A DNA stretch of 64,000 nt from Symbiodinium kawagutii (lineage: Eukaryota > Sar > Dinophyceae > Suessiales > Symbiodiniaceae): assembly GCA_009767595.1 (NCBI GenBank), contig VSDK01028395.1:460869-524868 (forward strand). Direction: 5' to 3'. This document shows, piece by piece, positions 53,775-64,000 of the stretch. The notes under the pieces were generated by a model. It was not told where the DNA came from. It worked only from the letters and a program-made list of their open reading frames with translations, and searched no databases. Made by a program: the position numbers and the translations under genes. Each line of letters starts with the position of its first letter. Position 1 is the stretch's first letter.

Positions 53775-53832
53775 GAAGAAGGATAGGATAGAATGATAGG
53801 CTAGGATAGGATAGGATAGGATAGAAGGATAG
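53775..53832 (+). repeat. GGATA pentanucleotide repeat
   Basis: AGGATAGGATAGG units with interruptions. Confidence 0.85.
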
Positions 53833-54140
53833 TCACCACAAGGTCTGGTGGGTCGCTTCCAAGGAAAGGCTTATTGGGACATGAATATCTGGAAAGGATG
53901 GGCTGATCGAAAGCATAGGTGTGAAGTAACCTCTGAGATGGACTCCCGGAATGCAGCATGACAAGCAGCCACAGACACCTGACTAAGAGCTGGAATCCAA
54001 AACTGTCGATGCGCCTGATCTCAGCTTGGCATATCCCACGATTGCTGGCTTGACTATTGAGAACAATCATGAATGATCACACTTTGGCACCCATGTCACT
54101 GTAGCTGCTTGCCACGTACCCATCACTAACCAGCGACCAA

Positions 54141-54222
54141 TAATCAACCATCATCAACCATCATCAACTATCATCAGCCATCATCAACCATCCTCAACCA
54201 TCATCAACCATCATCAATCATC
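54141..54222 (+). repeat. 10-bp minisatellite ATCATCAACC
   Basis: About eight copies with small changes. Confidence 0.85.
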
Positions 54223-54239
54223 CACCACCTCCACCCCCA

Positions 54240-54353
54240 TCCGCTCCATCTCCCCGTCTGCCTACAACTTCTCCCGCTGGTCTCGCTACGGCTGCCTTCG
54301 GCCTTCCGCTGCGCAGCGCCGCGCTTGCCATCCACGCGCGCCTTGCGCGCGTC
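54240..54353 (-). CDS. Possible exon, basic peptide
   Basis: Minus strand after CTCAG|GACGCG: DARKARVDGKRGAAQRKAEG, then SRSETSGRS. It contains small GC-rich palindromes (GCGCGC, GCGCAGCGC). The donor could be AAG|GCCGAA, which would end it near 54300. Confidence 0.35.
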
Positions 54354-54560
54354 CTGAGGCCGGCTTTTTTGGTGACCATTGGCCATGGTTCATCATGTTG
54401 CTGGGGATTTCCCATACTTCATGATTTTCCGTTTTGGTAGGGCTGATTGACTCGAGAGAGTGTGGTGATTTTCCATTTTTCCAAAGCCCCAAAGAAATGT
54501 CAATGTGTACAACAGGAGATTCATAGACGCAGAAGCACCATGCTTGATGGTAAATCCCTG

Positions 54561-54667
54561 TATGGTGGTTTCTCAGCCATAGGGAACCCTGAAAATGGCT
54601 GGTTGACTACTTTGAATGGTTAACATTGGATGGTTTGGGTGTACCCCTAGTCTGAGAAACCATGATA
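54561..54667 (+). mobile_element. Family B MITE-like element
   Basis: TATGGTGGTTTCTCAGCCAT to GTCTGAGAAACCATGATA, with the GGGAACCC and GGGTGTACCCCTAG interior words. Confidence 0.75.
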
Positions 54668-55317
54668 TTTCTGGTGATGTTCCTTTTTTTCTCTCGTTCA
54701 CCAATGTTGTTCACCAATGTTCTATGACGAATTTAGGGAGTCACAGAAAAGCTGAGGGCAGGAAACCAGAAATCTAAGTCAGGAAAACACAGAAGTTCTT
54801 CAGATTCCTCAAGGAAGGATGCACCAAACTGGATCTGACCCGTTTGGGCACTAATAGACAGTGGACCTTTCAAAATCGTCCTGGCATCTTCTACGAAACC
54901 AGCCATTTGTGGGCAACTGAGCCGTGGGCAATGTTCACTACACTGCCAATCTCAATTGATTCCCAATAGTAAGCAAAACTGGGGTTTGGAATAAAGATCC
55001 GATCCTTAACCAGCTGGATGACCATCCATGCTATGGCTAGGCCTACTAAGCTTCAAAATTGACCCATGCTTACACGATTTCCCTATAGCTGTTCCTTATT
55101 CTCACAATTACTTACCCCTTGACAGCATTATCACCCACTACAAAGTCATTTCCAAGCACTCAACCCCATTGTCTCAGTCATGGTTTTGCATCAAAACGCG
55201 CATAAACATCATCAACAATGTCTCAATACTGGTTTGTCCACAGCCATGGTGTACCCCTATTTGGCTCTTTCGCTATGAAGCATTAATCAGTACACCAACC
55301 AGGTTCATACCCGTTGT

Positions 55318-55427
55318 CTGGTTGGTAATCAACACCCCTATGAAAAATATGAGTCAACCAACCAGCCAACCAACTATTCTTACTATGTTCGGGATCTTTC
55401 TTTTCATGTCAATCAAACCACAAACAA
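55318..55427 (+). mobile_element. Family A MITE-like element, diverged
   Basis: CTGGTTGGTAATCAACACCC, then CTATGAAAAATATGAGTCAA and a degenerate right end CAAACCACAAAC. Confidence 0.65.
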
Positions 55428-55695
55428 TTGAAATTGTTTAACCCAAAGCTTGCTGGTGATTCCCGCATATTCTTGACCATTCTTAGCCAAGCAACCAACC
55501 AACCAGCAACAATATCTACAATTGTTGCCTATCTCCCATAGTTCACCACACGTTTAACCATAGTTGACCATCGAAAAATCCCTACGAAACCACCAACTTC
55601 AGAAGGAAACCATCCAGCTAGACTCACCTTTCTTGTTTCCATCATTGAACCATTCTCAAGCATCATTGCACCTTGGTTGTTTAACCATTCTTAAC

Positions 55696-55792
55696 CTGGT
55701 TGGTGGTTTCAACCCCTATGAAAAATATTGGTCGACCAACCAATTGTTAAGAACTACCCTGGAAAATAAAAAATGTTTGAAACCACCAACCC
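55696..55792 (+). mobile_element. Family A MITE-like element, well preserved
   Basis: Termini CCTGGTTGGTGGTTTCAACC and GAAACCACCAACCC, 97 bp, with core TATGAAAAATATTGGTC and GGAAAATAAAAAATGT. Best copy for defining the family. Confidence 0.85.
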
Positions 55793-55855
55793 GCAACCAT
55801 CATTGAACCCCTGTCGTTGAGGCCCATCATTGACCATGACCGGAGGTGCGCGCGC

Positions 55856-55896
55856 CTTTCGGAAGGACTTTGCCTCCTTGGGCATCGTATCTCCGC
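55856..55896 (-). CDS. Possible 41-nt exon with ATG
   Basis: Minus strand: GTCAG|GCGGAG, then GDTMPKEAKSFRK, then GC donor (AAG|GCGCGC). The Met could be a start codon; it ends in phase 0, which fits the exon at 54353. Confidence 0.35.
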
Positions 55897-57039
55897 CTGA
55901 CTCCGGGCGGGCTACAGGGGCTCCAGGCGGTGGCTGGCTCCAGGGTTGAGGATGATTTGTAGGTGGGAACTTCTGGGAACATATGCGAACAATGGTAAGG
56001 GTCAATGATGATTGGCTAATGATAAATGATTGGTAGTAATGGCCAATTGGCTTTGGTTTGAATCGTTTGGTTGATGATGGGTGGTTGATCCATAGCATAA
56101 AGCATGAGCATTACACCATTGGAGCCATTAACCAACTAGCAATCATGAACCAATCCTGGTCATAAGTCAGGCAAATTATGATTATGATTACCATACAGCC
56201 AAATCAAAAATTAGTGCATAACAATCTACTGGCCGGCTCATAATCCTGAAATGGTTGGTTGGTCCATAGTCATTGAGAATAGTGACTACTACCCAGCATT
56301 ATATAATAACAACCACTGCTGCTTCACAATAGTTGTAACGATAAATGCTGGTTCACAATGCTTAAGGATTTAGCGGTCCGTAAAGCTTGACCGACCAACA
56401 GTATATCAAGTAGTCATTAAGCATCATGAACTATCACTATCAGCCTCTGAGTAATCATTGACCAATGAGTAGCTGACTGTTATATGAGTCTCATCAACGA
56501 CCAATGGTTCATAATCATTGTATCCATGAATGGTGGCACTCCTGGTTGCCAGCACAGGCTATCTAGGGAAATACCACCACCCCTGAATAAGGGATTTTCG
56601 GAAAGGAAACCGCAAAAGTTCAGGAAATACACCATCTATTAAATGACCCCACAGGTTTCAACAACACCAACCTATTCATGATGACAAATCACATTCAAAC
56701 ACTAAGTCCTAATGCGTCATGGGTCGAGCTCCCGTATGACATCAACCAGGTTAAGAACTATTCGTCGCGACGATCAGAGTCATTAATGACACCGGTAGGT
56801 CAACCGTGCTTCTTGGCAAGTTCCTGGGCATGCAGGCATAGATGTCCTTCAACAGCACGAAGCATCAGTCACAGCACGCGCATACTTTTCTCTGGTAAGT
56901 ACTGCAATCCCTTCTGCCTCATCATAAACACTCCCACCCTTGAGACTCTGAAGAAAAAGTTTCAAATAGTTTTAATACCTCTAGAAGTTTTCCCGGGGAA
57001 TATCTATCATCAGGCAGCAGGGATTGGTGCGTTTTCAAG

Positions 57040-57088
57040 GAACCAACTATCTCGATTCCAGGAGGTTCACGAGCAGCAGATCCGTCAA
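57040..57088 (+). CDS. Possible plus-strand exon
   Basis: TTCAAG|GAACCA, then NQLSRFQEVHEQQIRQ, then GA donor (CAA|GATCTT). With the next entry it suggests a plus-strand gene here. Confidence 0.35.
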
Positions 57089-57478
57089 GATCTTATGTTA
57101 CCGGGTCACTCCAAAAGGATCCAAAGGTGTGTTTAAAATTTTCGCCGGCTTGGTATTTGATGGTATTTGTGTACTAAAATGTCATCCAGCCCTCATTGTG
57201 GATAGCAATCCAAATAAAACTCTAATCAAAACTGGACCTCAAACTCCTCCAGCCTCTTAAGCTTTCTTTAAATCCAGGTTGCATAGGCAGCAATTCCCTT
57301 TCTGAATAGTAATTTAGTGCATCTGTTGCTCAAAAGTTGTTTTTGCTAAAGAAGATCATCCTTTTGAATTGGGGGTATCCTATTTTCATGAGCAGCACTC
57401 AGTCTCCAAGGATTCCAAGGATGCAGGGTTCTCACCACTGTTGCTGATCTCGTGAATCCTCCTGTGAATCTAAGATAG

Positions 57479-57585
57479 GCCTCAAGCACGCAAAGAATTG
57501 ACAGCGACGGTGCCCAGCATGGCCGTTCCTGGTGCCAGTCCCAACGCCGTGCTGCAACTGGAAACTCTTCTGGGCAAAGTGTCAG
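57479..57585 (+). CDS. Probable plus-strand exon
   Basis: Thirty-five open codons between GATAG|GCCTCA and a GT donor (CAG|GTGACT): PQARKELTATVPSMAVPGAS, then PNAVLQLETLLGKVS. Best single exon candidate on the plus strand. Confidence 0.5.
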
Positions 57586-57872
57586 GTGACTGGGAGACCA
57601 GCCAGGAAACGCGAATGAAAAAAGTTGCTTGCAATATGATATAGGCATATATAGGCAAGAAAATAACAGTCAGAGTAAAAGTCACGTCTAGCACTTATAT
57701 TTTCATGGATCATCTGCAATTTCAATACATATATGCAAGCGGGTATGAACAAAGATGAATATAACATGCACATGTTTGTATGTATATGTCTAAATTTCAA
57801 AACATGATCTTACGTACATATGCATACATATATGATATGTGTATATACAATGATTGAAAATTGTATTATATA

Positions 57873-57984
57873 CATGGGTGTTTCTCAAAATAGGAGCCCC
57901 AAAAAATGGCTAGTTTATTACTATATATAAATGATTGATATAGGATGATTGAGGGGTACCCCTGTTTTGAGAAACCACCACATG
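57873..57984 (+). mobile_element. Family B MITE-like element
   Basis: CATGGGTGTTTCTCAAAATA to GTTTTGAGAAACCACCACAT, interior GATGATTGAGGGGTACCCC. A GT repeat follows directly. Confidence 0.8.
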
Positions 57985-58306
57985 TGTGTGTGTGTGTGTC
58001 TGTGTCTGTGTATATGTAGACTACTGCAGATTCAGTGCAGAAACGCTTCACCAAACGGCACTGGCACGCTCGTTGCACGTCAACCCATCTCCCGGCTCCC
58101 AAGATTTGCGACCTGGACCTGAGGTTGATGATAGGTGAACTACCAACCTTAATGAGGTGTAAATCCGAAACCCATGAACAAAGGTTAATTAATGTTTAAG
58201 AATGCTAATAATGGTTGATAATCGTCAATTAGTCAGAATTAATCATGCTCAGAGATGAACGTTTAATAGTGGTTAATTAATCAATGAACAAACTGCTCGA
58301 AAGATT

Positions 58307-58440
58307 ATGAAAGCCAGACTCAACGAATACGAAAAATTGAAGTTGGAGGAAAACCGTCTGAACACCAATGAGGAAACCTCAACGCAAACAACTTCAGGGT
58401 TGATTCTTTTTCCCTGCGGCATCATTCATGGCATACCTTC
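58307..58440 (+). CDS. Possible plus-strand exon, charged peptide
   Basis: Open frame MKARLNEYEKLKLEENRLNT followed by NEETSTQTTSG. The Lys/Glu pattern suggests helix or coiled coil. No clear AG|G acceptor. Confidence 0.3.
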
Positions 58441-59084
58441 ACGGCACACACTGGGGTTCACCCCTCCTTTCAGGGGTTCTATCAGCTGGAAACTGCAAAT
58501 CTGATGCCTAAAGGTCATCAGAATCCCAACTCCGTCCCAGCTTCAGCAGTAACGGCAAGATTTGATTCCATCTCAGTGGTGATCCAGACATGTCCATGAA
58601 CCATTCAGAGCTGTTGCTGGATTTGTGGTGGAGATATATACATATACATATATATATATATACATGTGCATATATCAGGTGCAATCTAGATCCGCTGTGC
58701 CGGCCAATTTCATGGTAATTTGGTGAGCGGGTTGCTGCGTTTGAAGCTGCAAGACATCAGCTACTTTGTCATTTCGTGTTGGTGATGTTTGTGGCTTTCC
58801 ATGTCCCGGCTACGTCTTCCAAATCCGAAGACCATTGCCTTACTACTCTTCATGTGCACGATTTTCGCAGTAGCTTATATGTAAATATTCAACTAATGTA
58901 TCGAAATGGCAGCTGATAGAGGGATCAAACAAATATTAACACTTATTGATGATGTGATAATATATATGCTAATTTATATGATTAGCCATGCAACAAATCA
59001 AACGTTGGCTATCCAACCATGATTTCCAAGGGCTTCATCTATCAGCAGTTGGAATTCCTGTGACCAAACCTCCGTACTGCAAAG

Positions 59085-59130
59085 GGTCGCTGCTTCGCCG
59101 CCTGCGTAACCTGGAAACAGCCGAGTTTGG
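59085..59130. CDS. Possible exon, strand unclear
   Basis: Plus: CAAAG|GGTCGC, then SLLRRLRNLETAEFGSQQP. Minus: CCAG|GTTACG, then RRRSSDPLQYGG running to a stop. Composition is coding-like; the strand cannot be fixed. Confidence 0.3.
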
Positions 59131-60009
59131 CAGTCAACAGCCGTGCACTAGAGGAACGGTGGTTCCAATCTCAGTTCGAAATCATCAAAAAGGATCTTGG
59201 AATAGCCAAGTACCAAGCTTAATCTGATGATGTGATATTATTTCAAAATAATCTTCTCCAGGTATTCTTGAAAAATGACAAGATCCAAAAATCACCAATC
59301 ACATAGCCAGTTGGACAGGTTCGCCAAATCTAGGCGAAGCCTGTACACAGTGGTAGGACCGGACTTACCTCTTTCTCCATAGACTACCTCCACGGAATCT
59401 ACCTCTGGGCAACTCCAAACTCTGGACACTGTATGAACATCACCCCAGGTTGAGACACATGGCCACCGAAGTTTCTCGATCTGTGGGACTCTCAGCCAGA
59501 ACTATGGGCGTTGAAACCATCAATGCTCCCCATTCCAGTGCGGGCCACGCATCTGAGCGATGAAAAGAAATGATACAGTTGTGATGGTCAACACTGAAGG
59601 AAGAAACGGACTGCAGAAACCATCTGTCAAGACATTGATCAACCAGCGAGGATTGGTTTATGTGGTTGATTAGTTCTACATCTGCTGTTGTTTGTTTATG
59701 TCATTGTTCACCTTCTATACATGTTGTTATGATTCCATCCAAAGCTCCCAAAGGAAACCGCCGAGTGCTATCCCCTGCACACGCCCCCAAAAAACAATGC
59801 CTTTACAAACTGCCTAGACCGTCGTCTTTCATTCTACTGATTTACTCCTGAACAGACAAACTATGTACTGAATTACAATTCCTTCTTTCAGCAATAACAA
59901 ACCCCTCCAGTTGGGGGCCCCACATGGATAGGCTTAACCTTGCACAGAACAAATGATTCTTCAGAGAACTCTGTATTCTACAGCCTGGAAAATCTTGGTG
60001 AATGCATTA

Positions 60010-60090
60010 CTGGTTGGTGGTTTCAACCCCAATGAAAAATCTTAGTCACCCAACAATTTGTCAATCATTCCTCAGGAAAACAAACATGCA
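60010..60090 (+). mobile_element. Family A MITE-like element, truncated
   Basis: Left terminus CTGGTTGGTGGTTTCAACCC and core ATGAAAAATCTTAGTC are clear; the right terminus is missing. Confidence 0.7.
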
Positions 60091-60154
60091 GATCATCACA
60101 TATTCCATTCTGCTTCATGGACGTCCTGCAGAGCTTCTACTGTAACACCTCTGG

Positions 60155-60472
60155 ATGCAGACTAGCGACTTGCATGCTGGTAGAGCACCCAGAAAGAAAC
60201 CCAATTTGAGCCGAGTTGCAAAAGATCGCCAACGGCTAGTGAAGCAGCATACAGAGAGCACCAGCACCTGCGAAAAGAGCAAACGCATCCCGGCGAAAAC
60301 ACCTGATGTCCTGTCCACCCCACTTGGAGCAAGCAGGATTCTTCTTAAAGGCCGATTGAAAGAAGCTGCGATTTGGAAGAAAGCTTGGGATCTGGCATCC
60401 CGTCTGGTAATACGACATCCTGGTGCGATGACACAAGCCATCCTGCACCAGTCAATTCATATGAACTCATAG
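60155..60472 (+). CDS. Plus-strand open frame of 105 codons, probable exon
   Basis: Reads RKKPNLSRVAKDRQRLVKQH, KSKRIPAKTPDVLSTPLGAS and RILLKGRLKEAAIWKKAWDL. Basic, evenly mixed and protein-like throughout. No known domain; a short nuclear or RNA-associated protein is possible but that is a guess. Splice borders inside it are not resolved. Confidence 0.45.
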   Translation: MQTSDLHAGRAPRKKPNLSRVAKDRQRLVKQHTESTSTCEKSKRIPAKTPDVLSTPLGASRILLKGRLKEAAIWKKAWDLASRLVIRHPGAMTQAILHQSIHMNS

Positions 60473-60562
60473 CACCTCCAAATCCCTCCCCGCTGATCAC
60501 TCGTGCCTGTGCATAGGGCCCAATGGCTGCCATAGACAAAGTTCAGACATTTGCTGCTCAAA

Positions 60563-60710
60563 GGCGGTTCAATGCCGTACAGCTCGTTGGTAGCCTGCCA
60601 GCGCCGCCCAACGGTGCTCCAGATTCGTGACTTGCGATCGCTGTCCCTGGTGGAGTTGCTGGAAGATTTCGGCCGACCCTGTGCCCTCTGGTGTGTTCAA
60701 AGAAGCTGAA
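60563..60710. CDS. Coding-like segment, strand unclear
   Basis: Plus frame: RRPTVLQIRDLRSLSLVELL. Minus frame: FQQLHQGQRSQVTNLEHRWA. Both are open and GC-rich. Confidence 0.3.
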
Positions 60711-61221
60711 CAAGCAGAAGGGACTATATAAACATATACACCTGTACATATCATTGACATAATTGTCTTTTGTGTTGTGCAAATACGTAATGCAAGCTAT
60801 GCCTTGAAAGGATCAGGAAGAGCAGAAGGAGCAGAAGGTGCAGAAGGTGCAGAAGGAGAGGAGGAAGAGCAGTGTTTGTTGCAGAAAAGCAGGTCCAACC
60901 ATCATGGCCCCCGCAGACAGCCTCTAGCGAACGCGCTCCTGGCCCAAGCACAGAGGAGTGTGTCATCAATGCGGATCCATTCTCAGCTTGGCTGAGGGAT
61001 TCGTGTCATCAAGCTGTGATCAGCTTATGATATCTTGCAATTGCTTGGTCGACTGTGTAAGAACAGAACCGCTATCCTAAGCTCCTTCCATGTACTTCTG
61101 AGTTCACATACAGTAGCCTGTTTGAAGATGTGTCCGTGCAGATCCAGAATATCATACGGTTTGAAACATGGCTTCCAATGAGTTTCTATATCAGGACTGG
61201 TTTGACCACTTCCGGTGGCTC

Positions 61222-61335
61222 CTGCACTGTAGAGCCACACGAGATTCATGGGCAAAGCACATAGCGCGCTCAGAAGCGTCACTGAGGAATGGAAGAGACC
61301 CACTGCCACGATGGATGGGATGAGATGCAGCATGC
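61222..61335 (-). CDS. Possible exon with hydrophobic segment
   Basis: Minus strand: CGCAG|GCATGC, then LHLIPSIVAVGLFHSSVTLL and SALCALPMNLVWLYSA, then GA donor (CAG|GAGCCA). Would be membrane-spanning. The plus strand also shows a fitting frame (EWKRPTATMDGMRCSMPAG), so strand is not certain. Confidence 0.38.
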
Positions 61336-61599
61336 CTGCGGGAACCAGGGCGTCCACCCCACCGCACACCACAATTTTGGCAGGGTGGAATGGGCACGGT
61401 CTATGGATGTCTATGAGTGAAAAAAAGAGCAACGCCAAGGAATGCTAGGGCTTTTAATGTCGGTCCATAAATTACCTGGCAGTCATGTGGAGCTGTGAAC
61501 TCATGAAGACTCCTGGGCAGACTTTTCAATAGGATCGACTGATCATCATGATTCAGAATTCTTTACATAATAAAGTTAAGATGATTATGGTCACCCCAA

Positions 61600-61800
61600 C
61601 CAACTGGCCATGAAGGTCTACATGAGTTCTGGCGCAGATCATCAAGGGAGATGATCTGGTCGCTGGTGCCACCAGGGCACTGTCACTGACACGTGCGAAG
61701 ATCCAAAAGGTTTTGGTTTCCACCGCTTGAAGCAGTGGCTTGGACATCCACGGAAACCATCTGGCCTCAGCTCGAAGTGATCCGTGGCCGCCGAAAAGGT
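61600..61800 (-). CDS. Possible exon, unknown
   Basis: Minus frame with KPLLQAVETKTFWIFARVSD and ALVAPATRSSPLMICARTHV. Borders were not resolved. Confidence 0.28.
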
Positions 61801-61934
61801 ATGGTCCCCAACCATAGTGGGCTGGTGGTTTGTGGGCTCGCTGGTCGGCGAGCAACGAACAATGATGCAATTTCTTGATCATACATATTTAAGTTATGGA
61901 TTCAGAATAGATGCGTATATACATATATGTATGA

Positions 61935-62080
61935 CATTTGTACACATGTATGATACATGTATATATATATATATATGTGTGTGTGTGTATGATACGTGTA
62001 TGTAAATATATATATATATATATGATATTAATATATATATATATGATATAAATATATATATATATATATATATATGCATA
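61935..62080 (+). repeat. TA/GT dinucleotide tract
   Basis: Long TATATA blocks with GTGTGT and GATA interruptions; TA tracts also occur at 17699-17770, 18550-18600 and 44424-44480. Confidence 0.9.
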
Positions 62081-62181
62081 CTGCATACTCGTTATTCGAT
62101 ATACTTTCCGACTATATTTACATTTACATTTATATCTATACATCATACAATCGGTAATGTATTCATCCATCTACTCATCGG

Positions 62182-62333
62182 AGTCAAACCCGGATGGATC
62201 AAACGTTTTGAAGCGCCAGCGTGGCCCTTTCAATCAAGACTCAAGAGGTCGCACTGCCCAGTTCAAGACCATTGATCTGAAGGCCAGTGGTGACATCACC
62301 TGTGCAGGGGTGACGAAGGGCTCGACGAACTGA
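62182..62333 (+). CDS. Possible plus-strand terminal exon
   Basis: Open frame SNVLKRQRGPFNQDSRGRTA, then QFKTIDLKASGDITCAGVTK, ending at a TGA at 62331..62333. Preceded by a long TA-rich tract, so it could be the last exon of a gene; no partner found. Confidence 0.33.
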
Positions 62334-62339
62334 ATCGGT

Positions 62340-64000
62340 GCTTCTGCTCTTTTACATTTATAATGTGGATTATAGACAGGATTATAAAAAAACAAATGTA
62401 GGATGATAAACCGTTGATTCTGCGCTAATCTCAAAAATAAACGGGAATGTAGGATTATAAAAAGGAATTGGGGATGAATTAAACCTAGGACACGCCTTTT
62501 TGTCACAGATGTAGGGGGATTAGAAAGTATCCAACAAAAGATGTAGCATGATGCATGATGAACCCACCAAATTGTTTTTTTCTATCTGCACTCGCAAAGA
62601 TGTGCATGGACAGGCGGATGAGTTACATTCCTCAGAGGGGTTGATCGATTGGGCTTCCCCAACCACGACAGATTGCATCAGCTTCATCATGGAATGGCCC
62701 ATTTTGGAGGTACACCATTGGTCGACACACCCCCACTAGGGACTATCCTTAATCAGAAAGTCAAAGAATGAGGCTGGGAAAACCATTTCCCCATGTCCAA
62801 ATCTAATTCAGAGGTGCTACCATCGTGGTCAAGATCACTTGCCCACTGACCCACTGCAATCGAAGGAGACTTTGCTGCTTCACCATTTCTGAGTGAGCGA
62901 GTCACAGATTCAAAGCAGTCCAGCTGTTCTTTCCTTGCCTACAGTTACTAACAATGGTTGAGAATGGGGTCGGATTGGTTGACCAATAACTGCCAATCAC
63001 TACCAATCACTCCTAAGAATTTACTCGTTCACAGCTTGTTTAGTACATCAGTTGAGAATGGGTCACTGGCGGTTGAGAAGTTCATCCTGGAGAAGGAATG
63101 AGAACTACCAAAAAACCACAGCTGGGTTGGCCGTTGGAGTACCCATCTCCAGTCACCTGGGACTCCCAACAGCGGTACAGCACCCCACCTGGGCTCCATA
63201 GAAACCCGTAGACATCGTCAGAGCACAAATGCAGGTGAGGCCCTGGCGTTTAGGAGGAACTGACCCAGGTGGTAGGTGATGCACCCACCAAGCAACCATC
63301 CCAATGCAGCAGTTTTGGGCAGTTTTGCGAAGTTTGGATCGCGTTCAGGCTCGTTCTACGGCCCCTTCAAAACGGGGATCGAATGGTAGGGACTCTTGGA
63401 CCACAGCAGGTGCAAGCGTTGAATAATTTGTCTGAACGATCCGAGGCACACAGTGGTTGCTGGTATCCCAATTGTGTTGTGAGCACACGCAATGTTATCC
63501 AAAAACATGTGGGTTTTTTCCCGGCAAGCATTAACACTACTTTGGGCGGGGGGAAGTGCAACTTGTGCAGTGATGTTCTCTCTCTCCCACAATGTTCCTA
63601 AGGGCAGGAAAAAGCTTTGGGAGTCTGCGATCTGTGGACAACTCAACTTGGGACATAGCTGATGTTAGTCTATTGGAGTCTTCCCACCCACACTTGCTCT
63701 GGGATAAAAACAACTCCGGAAACACAAATCCTTCAGAGACTGATAGCTCCACTGCACACAAGCACATCAGGTCTTGAAGTGTTCCAGCAAGCACAGTTCA
63801 AGAATACAAGAGCTACCATGATCATTACGGAGTCATCCTACTGCAATCGACACTTTCGATCAAGCCAACCAATGTTCAGATCCAATTCAAGCAGAAAGCT
63901 ATGTATCTCGTTGGGCACCGCACCAGTCTTAGCCATGGATCATCGGGGCCGTTTTCAACGTGTTCGATGGGCCCATGACCAACTTATGCTGGGACTTACC
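62340..64000. other. No supported gene
   Basis: Several open frames of 60 to 110 codons on both strands, none with convincing composition or splice borders. Confidence 0.4.

Overview
The window looks like nuclear DNA of a core dinoflagellate (a Symbiodiniaceae/Suessiales-type or similar genome). Coding DNA is sparse and cut into very small exons. Introns start with GT, GC or GA, and nearly all end in AG followed by a G as the first exon base. Introns and spacers carry short inverted-repeat elements and much simple sequence. Non-GT donors combined with an AG|G acceptor rule are a known dinoflagellate trait; the species assignment is inference.

One gene can be read with confidence. On the minus strand, 22 exons between 23859 and 9273 join in frame into a PurB-type adenylosuccinate lyase of about 457 codons, close to the 456 of E. 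coli PurB, ending at a TGA stop. Its introns use 4 GT, 9 GC and 8 GA donors by my reading.

Applying the same AG|G plus GT/GC/GA rule elsewhere gives two more minus-strand chains whose exon phases fit: one of seven exons at 38577-32641 and one of seven at 46216-43150. I recognise neither protein. More isolated minus-strand exons lie at 1204-1060, 2632-2578, 5847-5790, 24845-24731, 26373-26332, 28590-28550 and across 55896-48845. From about 57 kb on, the best candidates are on the plus strand (57040-57088, 57479-57585, 60155-60472), so a switch from a minus-strand gene cluster to plus-strand genes probably lies at 56-57 kb.

The non-coding part holds two families of MITE-like elements of about 110 bp (A and B, sharing the terminal word TGGTGGTTTC), several minisatellites (10, 12, 19, 20, 53 and 151 bp periods), long trinucleotide tracts inside adenylosuccinate lyase introns, and a 443-base assembly gap (29887-30329) inside a GAT repeat. 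No tRNA, rRNA, CRISPR array, prophage or spliced-leader gene was seen. All exon calls outside adenylosuccinate lyase rest on codon appearance, splice pattern and phase, and need transcript support.
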